DNA of 64,000 nt from Epiperipatus broadwayi. Taxonomy: Eukaryota > Onychophora > Udeonychophora > Euonychophora > Peripatidae. The translations under genes and the position numbers were made by a program. Numbering within the stretch: the first letter of the stretch is position 1; every line of letters begins with the position of its first letter. Shown piece by piece: positions 31,226-45,800 of the stretch. The notes under the pieces are model-generated. The model was given only the letters and a program-made list of their open reading frames with translations. It was not told the origin of the DNA and ran no database searches. The stretch is from assembly GCA_028023455.1 (NCBI GenBank), contig JAQFVV010006203.1, forward strand, positions 6,788,821 through 6,852,820, given 5' to 3'.

Positions 31226-34200
31226 GCAGCCTTTAAATTCTTATATATAAATATACTGTAGATATTTATTTTTACATAAAAAAAACTCCTGTTATCTTTT
31301 TCAACATATATTTTAATTTACAAAAAAAAAAAAAACTTGCAAACTTTAAGTCAGCTGATTTAGAGATAAGTAAAAAGTTTTTTTTCTTGCTTTGAAAAAA
31401 TTAAGCTTATTAAATGAATGGAAACAGTATTTTCATTAAGTAAGGCTTTTAAGATATAGTTACATTGGTTTCACAGCATCCATCATGCTCAACATTCGCT
31501 ACTTCAATTATATACTGTTGAAATAAATAAAACCATTACAATTAGTACATTAATAAGTAAATTTTAGGCATATATTTAATTTTTTGACATTTCAATACTT
31601 TTACTTAATCATAGCAATTCTATTAAATATAAGAGAGTTTGTGAAGTGGAACTTATGAGTGATAAAGTGAAATTATTAATTCTAAACAGAAAAAAAAAAG
31701 CCTATTTGTTTTTTTTTTTTTAAAAAAATGTCTTTTTATAAAATAGAGAAACATCCATTTTCATAATAAAATAGTCATTGCTGCTGTTGAAGGAATGTGA
31801 TTGAGTGAACATTTGTGTATATTGTACTCTAGTATATATATATTAAAATAAGAAGCATCATTGTTAAAGTATGAAAGCAAAAATCAGCAAATGTAAATAA
31901 ATGGTATTTGATAACTTGCAGAACTATAATATTGTAGTCAAATGAACTTCCAAACTATTGATAATGATGAACTCAAGCTCTGCGGTATTTTAGAAATATT
32001 CTAGTCTTTTTCAGATTACTGATTAAATTTCCATGCATCTAACCCTATTCAGTTAATAAAACATGGTAATCAGCTAAAGAGATGGTTTTTATTCACAACT
32101 AATTCTGATAAGTCATGGTTTTGGACATGACATCAGAATGAAAGATTCTGTAGATTTATTCCTTTTTCTGCATTTTTATTAACTTTCTATTGCTTCCAGG
32201 TACTAGTGATCATAAACATGGAAAATGATTATTGCATTCTTTAATTTACTTTTAACTGTTTAATATAGATAAAAAACATGATATATACAAGAATAAGAAT
32301 AGACTGGATTAACATATTAATGCAAATAAAATATAGATTTAATTATGTCACAATTAAGTATGTGTACATTAAAATATTTGAATGGACATGTTCATCAACA
32401 CATTCATTTACCAATTAAACACAAGTTTTTAATTTTACTATATTTATATTATATGCCAATATCTGTGAAATTACTATTCATTAAATTACAAATATTCATT
32501 TTACAACTTATTGTTAAGATGGAAAAAATATCAATGCAAGGAGAGAAAACATTAAATTTCATCTCCATGAACAAAATCTTGATTTATGCTTGTAAGAGCT
32601 GAGCATATTTTAACCAAACTCCCAAAATAAAAATAAAAAACTACATTATTTTTATAAAATATTTCTCATATAAACTTATGAATTATCTATATTTCTGACC
32701 AGTATACTACTCAGAAGTTTTATGTATTTATGATTATTATTAGGTACCTTATATTTATGTTATATCTTGTAAGTTTCTGAAAATCCTCTGTTAATATACA
32801 ATAGTGTTCACCTTCTTAGTATGGTTCTTTCTAAATGTGTTTTTTATTTATTAATTAATTGATATTCTTCGATCTTGTTGGTCAGTAGATATCAGCATAA
32901 TAATTAACATATTCATTGGCACAAACAGGCTATGATATAAAGCTCCATAATAGATCTTGGCAAGTTATCTATTTTTCCTAAGCATTATATAACTGGAGAT
33001 CTGGTCAATTCCATGTCTAGAGACCTTAACCAGTGATTTTGAGAAAGGTATAAAGCATAAATGTGGTTTATCATTATAACAATGGGCTTATATTGAAAGT
33101 ATTCATCCACATTGATAGCTTGTTTTGAATTGCTTGTAGATCAAAGGATAAGGATTTTTTTTGTATTGATGCAATTTGGAATTTAATTTTAGCCAACAAA
33201 CATTGCTAATAATCTTTTATTTATGACTGAATGTTTTCTGAAATATACATACAATCTTGAAGTTTGCAATCTGTATACTGTCAAAATCCGAAATCTCTTC
33301 TTTAAAAGTGACTTTTGTAAACTTCCTATGTTGTCATCTACTTGTTTACAAAAACATGTTTTCTGTATCTTCACTTAATCTGTGCAGTATGTTTTTCAAA
33401 AATGTTTCTAACTTTTTTTTTGCCAAACTTTACTAGTGGCTTTAATGGACAATAGTTTTCTTAACAAATTATAGCTTTTATATATTGTAACGGGACTAAC
33501 TTTTCGTGGTATGCACACAGGTGGGTGGGTCCCTCCTGATAAATAAAAGAGTATATCTGTTGTCCACGTTCATGCATATCCCTCACTCATTAAACATATA
33601 GTTAGGAGAGAAGAGAGTAAGATCTAAATAATACTAATTCTACCATTAATTTATCTCTTCCATATTGCAGTTTGCTTCCGGATTTTGAACCCAGGCAGAT
33701 ATGGGTTGATCCTCTGGTTCAGGGTATATTTGTATCACTGGGATCTGAATATGTATAAAATAAGTATGTTTGTTAACGGAAGTAGATATAGTATAATGTA
33801 TACATACAAATAATGATTGTAATATTTGTGAAACAATATGAGTAAGTAAAATTTAACCACAGAAAAATAAACCAAGAATTGGGTTTTAAAATAAATTTAG
33901 TAAATGTATTTACATTGATTAGTATTTGAACAAGAAAATTTAAAACAAAATTAGGAAAAAATTATTTAGATGTTTTATGGCCAATCTTTATTTATGCTTG
34001 GTTTATACCACTGTCCCAACTCATGATCCCATAAAGAATAGTCATTGGATGTCCCGAATAATTGGAATGATTTTAACATTGTTATACATAGTACAATATT
34101 CATTTACTTTTTTTATCTTTTGTTTAAAACCATGTGGTTTAAAAGACTCCCGTTATGTACGTTGTCTGTGTGATGAAGGAGGGATATAAGTTCATGACAT

Positions 34201-36177
34201 AAATAATTAAAAAGATATGCAAAAAAAAAAAATCAACAATTAACATAAACTTTAGAATAAAAAATTAAAGAAAGTGTGTTTGTGCATATATGAATGTTGA
34301 ATTTATATATGTATTAGGTAATGTCTTACCATGTACCATTTACAGCGATCGGACTACCTCGTAATCAAGAGTATACCTCATAGATTTTTTCTATCCAAGG
34401 TGATATTACAAATGAAGAGTTTTCTTTTTATTTTTATTTCACAAATCTTAAATTAAACCTATTTGGCTCTATATTAAAATAAAGAAAATAAAATTATGAT
34501 ATATAGCACATATAAACAATTAATTATAGATGACATCAACTTTATAACTTGGCTTTATAGTCTGTATAGAGACTGTTGTAATGGCTTGTTCCCTTAATCC
34601 GTGGTAGGTCTTTTATAGCTGGAAATTCAAACATCGGCTGGATAGGTTGATTTTACTAACCTTCAAACTGGAGTTTTGAAATGAAGGATTAAAAAAAAGC
34701 ATTCATAATGGATTCTGTTCGATGTTTATTAACCCAGGCATGGAGAGGTAGGACAATTCTAGCTCCACAATCAACCATGAGCTTTCTTTCATGATGTTCT
34801 TCTTGCACTTAGCACTACATATTTATTTTTGTCAGTACTTATATTTGTTTTCGTAGTTTAAGTTGATTGGAGCAATGTCAATATTTCTTCTTCTATTGCA
34901 TGATTTTATATTTAAATATGGAAATCTGTAGTGAGGAATCAATGGTGGTTTTAGAGATTCAAATACTTTATTTTTTGCAACTTATTTTCGAATTCTTTGT
35001 TTAGCTGCTTTACGACCTGAATGTTTTTACTCACTTTCTAAAATTTTTGTAAAAGATTTCTTTAAAAGTATTTCAACACCGAATTGGTCGATGCTGTTCT
35101 TCAAACTTTCCTTTCAGGTCTTTTGTGTAGGAAATGGTAGATTTTTCCCACAGATAAAATAATTTTTCTTTCTTAAACAAAAAAGTTTGTTGTATATATT
35201 ATATTAAGCCAGTTTGTGCTCATCCTTTTTACTTTATTGTTGACATCATCTCTGCTATGTATTAACATAAACAACTTGTTAAATATATATATATATAAGA
35301 AAAGAAACATTTTATTTTTCTCTACTTTAATATATTGTACCAAGCACACCTCAACCCCGTTCTAGCTTTTAGGTGTACATATCAAGCATGAAGTGATTGT
35401 ACCACCTTAGGGTAAGATCTCAATATAGAAGTATGAACTCTATAAGTCATTTTTATATGAATACATTATTAATTAGGCAATATATTGAAATATGGTTGGT
35501 TATTCCATTGCCATGCCAACGGACATCAAAAGCTTAAACTTTGTATACCTTTGAAAGACCGTGAATAATTCACATCTTTATGTGTCACTCCCAGACAGAG
35601 AAATAGTCCAACTGGAAGGATATACAACCCCAAACCCATTACATAACATATACCAACTTTCTAATGCTCGATAAAGTCATATCCCATTATGCTATGCTCA
35701 GGTTATATAAAAAGAAATTTTAAAGCCACTCTCGGAAATATATTTACTTTTGTTATATTTTAGGAACTGAAAGAAAATAAATATAACACAATAAAATAAG
35801 TTATAAAATATTTATTACAAACCTCAATTAACATTTTTTAAACCCCAATATCCCACCATCAATTGCACAAATAAAAGAACATAAGATACTATTTAGTTCG
35901 TTTTCCCTTAATTCATAAAAAATGTTTGGATGAAGTGGTCTGAGTTTTATATCCACCCATATATATTAAGCAATATAAAAATAATATGAGATCAGTAAAT
36001 ATTTGATCATACATGTATGCTCATTCCTGCATTCATTTCACAGTTTAATGGTATTTTAAAATTATACATTTTTAAACTAAATGTGGAAGAATGACTAACT
36101 TAAAGAATCCTGGACGTAGCGGATAAATGATTTAACATACACGCACTCCCGTAGTATAAATTAGATCTCCAGCATAA
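31226..36177. other. Long non-coding stretch, no gene recognised
   Basis: Stops in all frames, largest ORF 85 codons, no domain recognised. Less AT-rich islands at about 33485-33770, 34560-34800 and 35340-35700 may be old transposon debris. I found no paired ends. Confidence 0.5.
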
Positions 36178-36760
36178 TTATATTTTAATTATGTTATGGA
36201 TATATATAACATAAACATATAAGTAGGATTTAAGAAAAATAATACAAAAGGTTGAAACAAATTTTACCCTCTGTTGTCTTGAGACTTCATCCGGACTTAG
36301 GGTCTCTGAATGTGCTATACACATCTGTTTACTAGAGAAGCAAGGACTTCTTTCTTTCATTCTGTTGGTTTGGCAGTCTTCATCATCAATATCTGCTGGA
36401 CTTGGATGGTTACATTTCAATGGCTTGCACAGAGTTGGACGGATGCACTGAAGCGGGCTTCTTCGCCATAATCATCTTGCTGGTTGATGTAGAAATGGTC
36501 TTCATCTTAAGTTTGTTAATGCTGTGGCAATCAGAAAAACACTGTTATTTATTAGAAATGAATTCAGTAGAGACTCAGCTCTATGTTTTTTCTTAACAGT
36601 TTATGTCTTCTAGATTGCGGCCCGCAAGATTTCAGCAGCCCCAATCTCCTCTGTACTGACTGTAGCTATCACCATTTAATTATTAGGTCAGGACTCCATA
36701 GCAATGGTATTTTGTGTAAGTAACTTCTGCATTAATTTGGAGTCATGAAATATTTGCAAT
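36178..36760. other. GC-richer patch of unknown nature, weak exon-like features on the minus strand
   Basis: On the minus strand an open stretch reads LCKPLKCNHPSPADIDDEDC and continues to ERSPCFSSKQ, ending near a GGTAAAA that could be a splice donor (around 36268). Upstream is a pyrimidine-rich gattgccacag that could be an acceptor. A GCGGCCCGC box near 36617 resembles hAT sub-terminal sequence. No family recognised. The open frame is short and could be chance. Confidence 0.2.
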
Positions 36761-38139
36761 AATTAAAATATAAGGCTAGATGGTCTACAACGATCACACA
36801 ATATATACTGAAGAGCTTAGCTCTCTCTGAGAATCTCTGTGGCTATACCTTAGAAGACTGGAGAAAATACATCTGAGAGAACTTGGAAAAATATGATTGC
36901 AAGAACTCTTAATATAACTACCACTGTTTATATCATAGCTACATAAATTAATAATTGTAATTATTTATAACTGAGCTGTAGTTTCAACTACAGCCATCTT
37001 GTGTGTGGTCACTCCTAAAGTGACCGGCACAATATATATATATATTTTCTTGATTGTGTTCACTTATCCGATCTATTATTAATTGTTCTTTTGTGTTGGT
37101 AATCAGAATACATTTAATGTTAATTGTTGTAATGATTAGTTGTCGCATTTATTTGACCGACTTGATTTAATGTTTATTTATATTGGGCTTAAAGACTTCG
37201 GTTGTGATTAATGGTTTATCATTTCACATGTCCTAACATTATCTAATATTATTCATTAATGAGTAATGCTAATATCATGGGACTTGAATTAGGGTTGGGC
37301 CTCATGTTGTGTACTAGATATTGGAGGGGTGTTGGAGATATTTGTAACATAATATATATATATATTGCAAATTAAAAATTCATGATCTGAAAGTATTGGT
37401 TATATTACAACTTAACAAAATTCAGCTATAAATTATGATTTTCATTATTAGTTAAATGCTTTTAAAAATATATTTTTGACATATTTTTAACTGACCAAAC
37501 TTGTTACTATGAGGTCATGCAATGATTATTTGGCAAGACCAATTCAATCCACTGCAATGTAAAATAGAATTTAAGCTAAGTAATTTTTATGAATATACAC
37601 TACAAAATGTATAAATCTAGTAATTTTTCTAAAGTATCAAGTGTGAAAATTATTTTAATTTTCACCACCAAAATATTCCAAATATTGTAATTAAATAAAT
37701 GAGCTGTGAAAACTATTCAATTCTGTAAATTTGTTTTTACACATACATTTTTGGGGACATATCCTTTGCATGTAATAAATGGATAGTTATTTTAGCAACA
37801 TTTTATTCATTTTAATACCATGATGACATACATCAAAAGAGTTTATTTTTTGTACTTTTCTACTTCAAAGTTCTGCATACTTTTATACTATTTGAGATTT
37901 TAATGTCTATTGGCTTTGTGACTCAATTCACAGTTATCACAATATGTATGTATGTAAATGTATACCCTCTTAAATTTTATTTATATTCTTAATTTGTTTA
38001 AATACTGCAATTTTTAAATTAAGTTGTATTAATTATAAATTTTATTAAACGCATATTAGAGGTCCTTACCTTCCAGTTTTTCAGACTCTTACTTTTAAAG
38101 GTTACAGCCTTAGTAAATATTATTATTAAGTTGTATTGT
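36761..38139. other. AT-rich non-coding stretch
   Basis: No gene, terminus or clear repeat seen apart from short TA runs. Confidence 0.5.
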
Positions 38140-41136
38140 AAGAATGTGTATATATGTATGTTTAAAAGTATTTTATGGGTGTGTGTTGAAAATTGCACAT
38201 TCAGTACTTTTTTTTTTTAAAGGCATGAGCTAGTTATTTTCTTCTAATTTATATCATCTACTAAGCATTTTGGAACAAAGGATAGCACTGTATTTATTTA
38301 TATGTTTTATCTTTTAATTTTATTTATATTACAATCAGTCTAAGAAAAACATTTAAGTTCTTGATTGCTACATTTTATGTAAAATAGATTTTTCAATAGT
38401 TATATTGTTGAATCTAAAATATTTTTTAATTAAACAATTAAAATAAGCACTTTGCTGTATTAGAAGAAATGTTCTTGTTACATGAATCAAGCAAGAATTG
38501 AGAACTATATTGAAGTATCACATTAAAAAAAATTATTATACTTTATATGAATTTGGGGTATATATATTCAATATTAAATAAAAATTTTAAAACCTTAGTA
38601 CATTTAATCAGTTAGTTGTGGAAATTTAAGACTCATTTAAATTTTATTTGAATAGTAGAATTTTCCTGAATCAAAGTTAGATTAATGAAATACACTTATA
38701 TGATTTCTTTAAAATTTTTCATATTTAATTTCGTTTTTTCTTTTACTCCAGCTATATGTAATTATTTTAACCATTTTATAATCTTATTAATTTTTTGTGT
38801 GTAAGTAGATAATCAAATTGTATAGAAAAAGGAAATATATTCAATTTAAATTTATAGAACTTATATATATATTATAACTTAAATAAATTGCCTCTAATGA
38901 TATTATGGACTAAATAGTAACACATTAGCTAAGCTCAGTGATTCTTTCTAAATGGTATCTGCTCTAATAAAAAGAGCTATAGGAGTAAGGATAATAATAA
39001 TTAAACATTATAAATATGCTAATTCACAGTTAATTAATTTTAAGAGGAGAATTCTCTTAATTCACTCTGACAAAATATAAATGCCATTAATATTGAAAGC
39101 ACATACCAAAGAGTAGTTAGGTAAATTGTTACCCCCCTCCCCATATAATAACACCTCTCACCATCACTATTCTCACCATTTCATTGGGTTGATCTGATTC
39201 ATAATTCAAAATAATTCTTTTGCTAAAAACAATTTCTTTTTGTATTAATTAATTACAATAATAAGATTTCAGAATTCTTTATTAGATATTTCTAATATTA
39301 AAATTTTCACTTTTATTTATTTATGAATTATTAAACAATGAATGGCATCCTAATGAAAATATGAGGAGATATAATCTTACCTCCTAAGATTATGTTTATC
39401 TAATCTACAATAATAATAGCAAATTTTAAAAGAAAATATTTTAAAGTAAAGTACATAGAAACTCTTAATTTAGAATAATTTCCTAGGATAGCGTTCCAAA
39501 CAACAATAATGCAAGAGTGGATAAGAGATTTTATGGCCAATCAAGATATCCTATTAACAACTCTACCAATATTTTCTTATAAAGTTGAGATAAGTAATTT
39601 AAGCATTAAATTTATGTAGAATAATGAATAAGCAGATAATACCTATATGAATTTAGATGAATAATTTAAGCATTTAAAAAGAACTATTGATGATTAATAA
39701 TAATTTTGAATAAACCAGATAATAATTTTATTACAAAAGTATAATTGCAATTGAATTATAGTAATCATTTATACTGATAAATATTTTATTCTTTAGATGC
39801 ATTATTTACATCTATAAACCATTATAACAAAGTGATTATTATCTTTACTTTATGCGCATGTACTCTTAACAACTAAAACAAAGTATAATTATATCATTAA
39901 TTATAGAATGTTAAGATTTCTAAATAAGTTATATAATATTAAGATTTCTGGATAATTGATACATGATTGAGATGATATTAAAATAGAATACAAAAATTCA
40001 ACAATAAAATATAACATTTATTTAGACAATGGAAATTACAGATTTAAAATGAGCTGTTTAAATACAATGCTATACAATCTTACTGCATTAAAGAAATATT
40101 TCACAAGTTTGCAGTTTATGGTAATAAACAAATTTATAATCAAATAATAATTAAACTATTTTAACTTGTCTGACTGATATAAGCTTTCTAACATGGGTAT
40201 TATTACAATAAGCTATGCATTTTTCCTGACTGATAAAAGCTTTTACTAATTTAAGCATTATTGTGAGAAATTCAACATTTTTGCATACCAATCATATTAT
40301 AATATTGTCCCAACAATGAGTAAATCTTAATACCAATTCTACCTTACTAATCCAGCAATGACTATGATTAAGATGATATATATTGCTTATTTAAACCTAT
40401 AATTACAATTTTAAAATTTAGATATTCTTCTGTAATGCTGACAAAGCACAGCAAAATGAATCTATGCCAGATTTATCTTTAATCTACACTAAGAATAGTC
40501 AAAAATGCATCTGAAGAAAAGATGTTATTTTTCACAAACAAATAATATCAATTGCCATAATTATAATGAAATCATGTGGTACATAGCTATATACAAAATA
40601 TGATACTTCCAAGAGGAAAAAATAAAGCAATGAACCTAATGATGACATGAATTCAAAAGAATACCTACATTTTGAGGACAATATGCTAGGACTATTGTCT
40701 CAACATATAGGAAAAATGAGACTGAACCACCATAAATATTATGAACAATAAGGATTGCATCAAACAAAGCATTTATGTGAAATGTGAACATGAAAAATAT
40801 ACCATTCATGAAAAAATGCCATCATAGGAGAGAGCAATGCACAATCTTTATATAAAATACATGTACTAATAAAATATCATCAAGAGACTGACACTTACCT
40901 TCTCTCAGAAAATATAATGGCAAAATAAGCATAAACAATATAATTAACTGATGTATAAAACCAATAAAATTATTTGTCTAATCTGAGCTGATGAAGTATG
41001 GCCTTAAATAAACAGTAAAATAAGAATATACAACATCCTCACTCATTTTGCATAAATATCTTCATTCAGATAAATTACTCATAACAGGGGATAAAGCAAT
41101 ACTTTTAAAATGATATAATATTAAAATAATATAATA

Positions 41137-41182
41137 TTAATAAAATAAAATAGTAACTATTAATAAAATAAAATAGTAACTA
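41137..41182. repeat. 23-bp perfect tandem duplication
   Basis: Two identical adjacent 23-base units starting ttaataaaat at 41137 and 41160. Confidence 0.85.
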
Positions 41183-42409
41183 CTCTGTGAACTGGATATT
41201 ACAATTGACAATACATAAAATACATCAAGACAAGAATGCAAATTATGATTGAATAAAATGCATAAATTACAAAAAGCATAAATTATTTACCGTTATACCC
41301 AATTTACCAAAATTTAAATTAGTAAAGTTATTCATCGGAGGTTTTACCAGTTATCAGCATACAGTTCTGCAAATAATTTTTTTTTCCATTTGTCAAAATT
41401 ACAGCAAATTAAAATATTAGATGCACGGCATTCAGAATTATTTTTATATAAGAGATTTCCTTAAAACATAAGCAAACAAATATATATTTTTAAAAAACAA
41501 GTTACTGACAAATAATGTTATAGCGTTAAATTAACTTTTATTCATTCATTTCCGCAAAATATAATTTAATACTGAGGTATAGAAACAAATATTCTTTGAA
41601 AATAAGCAGGTTTTATTAGAGAGCAGGATTTAAAATTTGCATCGTAGCATTAATAATAATAATGAAGTATACAATAGAATAGGTTTTATTAAAAGTTAAT
41701 TGTATATAAGTCAAATTACAATTAGATAATTTGTCTCTTTTATAATGCAAAAATATAGCTGTTTTCATTATTTTGTCCAGACATTTAAAGCATTATAATA
41801 AATGGAATTTTTAAGTAATAAGTCCATGTTAAAGGTATGATATTTTTTTTAAAACATGAATATGGACATAATGCTTTTCCAATGAAAAGGTAAATTAATA
41901 AATCTATTTTACATACTTGAGATATATTTTCTCTTATCAAGCTTGTATAAGTATAAATAGAAATATTCGCTAGTAACTGTCTTTCACTTGAGCAACAATG
42001 ATAATAAATAATTTATTATAAGTAATTAAGATATTTTAAAATTAATACAATGGTCTTTCTATTTAGGATTAAATAGTTCATTCATTAAAAGAAAAATGAA
42101 TTTATCCCTGAGAAAACTATTGTTTAAATATAATAGTAAAATGATATATTTTAAAAACATTCTGCAAGACAAAACATTTAAAAATCTTTGAATAAATCTT
42201 GTACTTTTTCAACATTTTTTTAAATATTAAAGAAAAGCATTTAAAAATATCAAAACAAGTCTTTAACAGCTTTATCATTAAGATACAACAAATACTAAAT
42301 TTAGAATAAAGTTTATTGTAAATATAAAATTGAAAATCACAAAAAGTTCTGCTAATGAAGCAAGCTTTATAAAATTCCCACAGCATGCTAATAATGGTAG
42401 TTGTGAATG

Positions 42410-42870
42410 TCTTTTTTAAAAATTTGAATTATTATAGGATTTTTTTTTTTTGTAATTTGTATTTTTAATGGATTCCTTGCATTTGTATTGCTTTGGGCAC
42501 TTCTACATTTCAATTTCAGCGAAGAATTTGATGAAATTACCTAGTTGTGTGTGTGTGTGGGGGGGGGGCTGTTTCTGTTTTTTTTTTTTTAAATTTGAAT
42601 TTTATAGGATTTTTTTTTTTTAATTTTTGTAATTTGTACTTTCGATGTATTTCTTGGATATATATTGCCTCAGGCATTCCATTATTTCGATTTGAACGAA
42701 GAATTCTTGATTGGGGGGGGGTAAGTCTTTGTCATATTTTCACCGATTTTTCTTTTTTTAATTTGCATTTTATAGCATTTTCTTGTTTTTTTTTTATAAT
42801 TTGTACTTTCGACATATTTCTTGTATTTGTATTGCCTCAGGTATTTTTGTCAATTTTCAGCCACTTTTGT
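42410..42870. repeat. Three-unit minisatellite of about 170 bp
   Basis: Each unit has a T run, then taatttgta(c/t)ttt, a ttgccttgg/cctcagg-type stretch, and (units 1-2) a gaagaatt box followed by a G run (42559-42568 and 42713-42721). Units start near 42410, 42586 and 42756; the last is partial. Confidence 0.7.
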
Positions 42871-45800
42871 ATATAAATTTATCACCTGCAAACTTCGGGC
42901 CGGTTGTTGATGGTGGCACAGCGCCATCTACTGGTGATAGTACGGTCCCTCCACAATTTGTTTTTTTTTTAAACTGTTGACTTTGGAATTCCCCATAGAC
43001 TAGCTTAAAGTTTTAGTACCTGAATTAGAACTTGTTTAAGGACTCGTATTTTAGCAAAAATAAAGTTATTTAAAAATAGTTAAACTTACGATTAATTCTG
43101 CAGTTAATTAGAAAAGACAATAAGCAAGTTCTCCTTTTTCATGTGTCCTTTCTATGTTTTTCATGCATGTGTGCAACTCTTTCAGTGTGTCTTTTTATTC
43201 CCCCAACTATGTGATTGATTTCACTGATTGACAATTGACATTTTTAAATCACTGCCTCTTGACCTCTTATATTAGTAAAAGTTAATTTGGTATCTGGGGA
43301 ACTATACTAAAAATAGAAACTCAGCATAAAATCTAGATTTGTTAATTAAAAATGTAGTGTCTTAAAATAATTATGAAATTAAAATTATTACAATGAAATG
43401 AAATAAAAAATTACATACATTCCTCATTATGACAATTCCAAACTATATTAGATAAGTTAAAAAGTTCACCAGAATGTCTTATTTTAAATTAAAGGTATTT
43501 TAAGAATGATATTTAAATTCTGTGAACAAAAAAGTGAGTTAAAATTAATAAAAGTCAGCACAGTCACACACATTCTTAAAGTTGATTCTAATTAAAAACT
43601 AACAATGTTTTAATAGTAATAAATTAACTCTATCTTCTAAGTTAAATAGTTTAATTTTATTTATACTAATTTAATCTTTATGACATTAGCATGAACAAAT
43701 AAACTTTTACTAATAAATCATTTAGGCAGAAATGCTTTATTATAAGCAAGCAAATTAAATAATAATATCTTACTATTAAACATTTAGACTTAGATACTAT
43801 AGTTTAATTTTAAACACTAGCAATACTTTATCTTAGACAGGGAAATATATTCCTATTTAAACAATTGAAAATTAATTCAAACTACAAATAAGTTCAAATC
43901 AACATATAATAAAAATATTAAAATGATTTTTTATTAATAATTAAGATTTATATAAGTACTTAGAATAAGTTATTAATTTGACATTTAATTGTAAAACCAT
44001 AATAAAATTTACTGGCAATAAAATTAAGTTATTACAACTTTTTTTTACGCTTAAATAAATTAAATAGTTGGGAGTTTAACTTTACTGGCAAAAGCTAAAG
44101 GTTACAAATACATTCAATCAACAATTGAAACTAAATATGTATAGAGATAAAAACAAAATTATGCATAACAAGTGAAATTTATAAATTTAAATTACATCTA
44201 ACTTAAGTATATATATATTATATTTGTATTTAAGTATTAATAAATTTTAAATGAAAGAAAATATAAATTTTGCAATTGTTAATATCAATAATCTATAAAT
44301 GTAAATAGAACTATGAGTAACTTTGACATAAATACTAAGTAAATATTTGAATTATAAATTTAAAAATGATAATAAAAAATTTATTTAAAAAAATAAATAC
44401 CCTACAAAAATCCCAGCAGTAATGGTATATTTTAAAAAAGTGAAATTGAAAAGTATTATAAGTTAGATTTAAGATCAAATATATAGATAAATAATTAAAA
44501 AGACTGTAAATTGCCTGCAGAACCTCTAATCAGTATGTGTATTGTTATCAGTTTTCAAATGCCTGAGTTTTGTATTAGTTTATTAATTGGACACGTGTCT
44601 CTCTGAATATCTTCATAAGTTTGTATCTATTTTGTAAAAATCAAATTAATTTGAATGTCATAATTTAAATTTTATGTTCCCTTTTCAGATTAAGTGATAT
44701 CTTATATCACTTGTAGTCTAAATAGCTGTAAAAAAAATATCCATCTTTTTCAGATGAACACTTTTGTTGTTTTTTAAAATAAATATAAAACTTTTTGTAA
44801 CTAATGTCAGCAATAATAAAAAGCAAATTTATTTCATAATAATAACTGATTATAAGAAAGAAATCAATTGAACCTGGTTAAATAAAAGAAATTTCATTTT
44901 TCATCTTTGAGATTTTATAGGTATATTTTTTTTTAAATTTTTTTTACACAAACGTTTAAACATGTATTGTAAATAAAATAATAATAAAATAAAAAAAATC
45001 AATTTTGAAATATTTCTATAAAACAAATATTTTTAGGAGCAATATGAAATATCACTTGCAATATTTACATAACTAAACCTTTATAGGCTTTGCTAGTTAA
45101 AAAAGGATATGCAAAGAATATAAAAATAAAGGATGCATTTATAATTAGAAAAATAAGGCTTGATGTAAATGATGGTAAAGGATTAGTTTTATTAATAAAT
45201 TAATAAAACAATTTATAGCAATATATACATAATATTTAAATTAATTTTAATAAAACAAATTTCTCATAGATTTACATAAATTAGTTAATTTTATATGTAT
45301 TATAGGATTAATGCAGTATATTAAAAGAATAAACAAAAATTAAAAATAAAGGATTTATCTGTAGATAGAGCTTAAAGTTGACAATTTAAGTACAGAATAT
45401 TTAAAATGTTATAATAAAAAGTTTGTCTACCATATGGTTAAGAATTAGTATTGCACATTAATTTAAAAATTCAAGCTTGTATGGAGTAAAAAAAAAAAAT
45501 CATTTAAATTTAATATTAAGTTTTTATGTTATATAAATCACATATAAATGATTTTTTAACACTTCTAATGGATTTTCACATTTTGTAATAAATTTATTTC
45601 TTTTTAATGTGATAAACTATTGCTTAATTTTTTATTGTAATGTTCATGTTAATTTTTTGATGTAATGCATTTCATTATATAGTGTAGATAATTTAAAATA
45701 AAGATATTGTAATTTTTCTTTTTTTACACTATTATTTAGTTGCATTTTATCACATTGTCAAAGGTTTTTATTTATATATACACATTGAAAATATAAAACT

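Larger units (their letters stand above)
38880..44100. other. Unit-A-specific AT-rich DNA with a short minisatellite
   Basis: Very AT-rich, no ORF of note. Contains a 23-bp perfect duplication (41137-41182) and the three-unit tandem repeat at 42410-42870. A motif, cagcgccatctactggtg near 42919-42936, sits just after that array. Confidence 0.5.

Noticed and set aside
33670-33720. tRNA-like T-arm (ttgaacccagg)
   Set aside because: No matching acceptor, D or anticodon arms around it.
33489-33770. Possible LTR starting tgtaacgggactaac
   Set aside because: No second copy and no retroviral-type ORF in the window; left as unassigned less AT-rich DNA.
36178-36420. 80-codon minus-strand ORF as a host gene exon
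   Set aside because: Begins at a non-ATG codon, short, splice signals weak and no family recognised; kept only as a low-confidence patch.
42547-42980. Two plus-strand ORFs (109 and 65 codons)
   Set aside because: They read through the T-run/G-run minisatellite; Phe-rich low-complexity product, frame not maintained between units.
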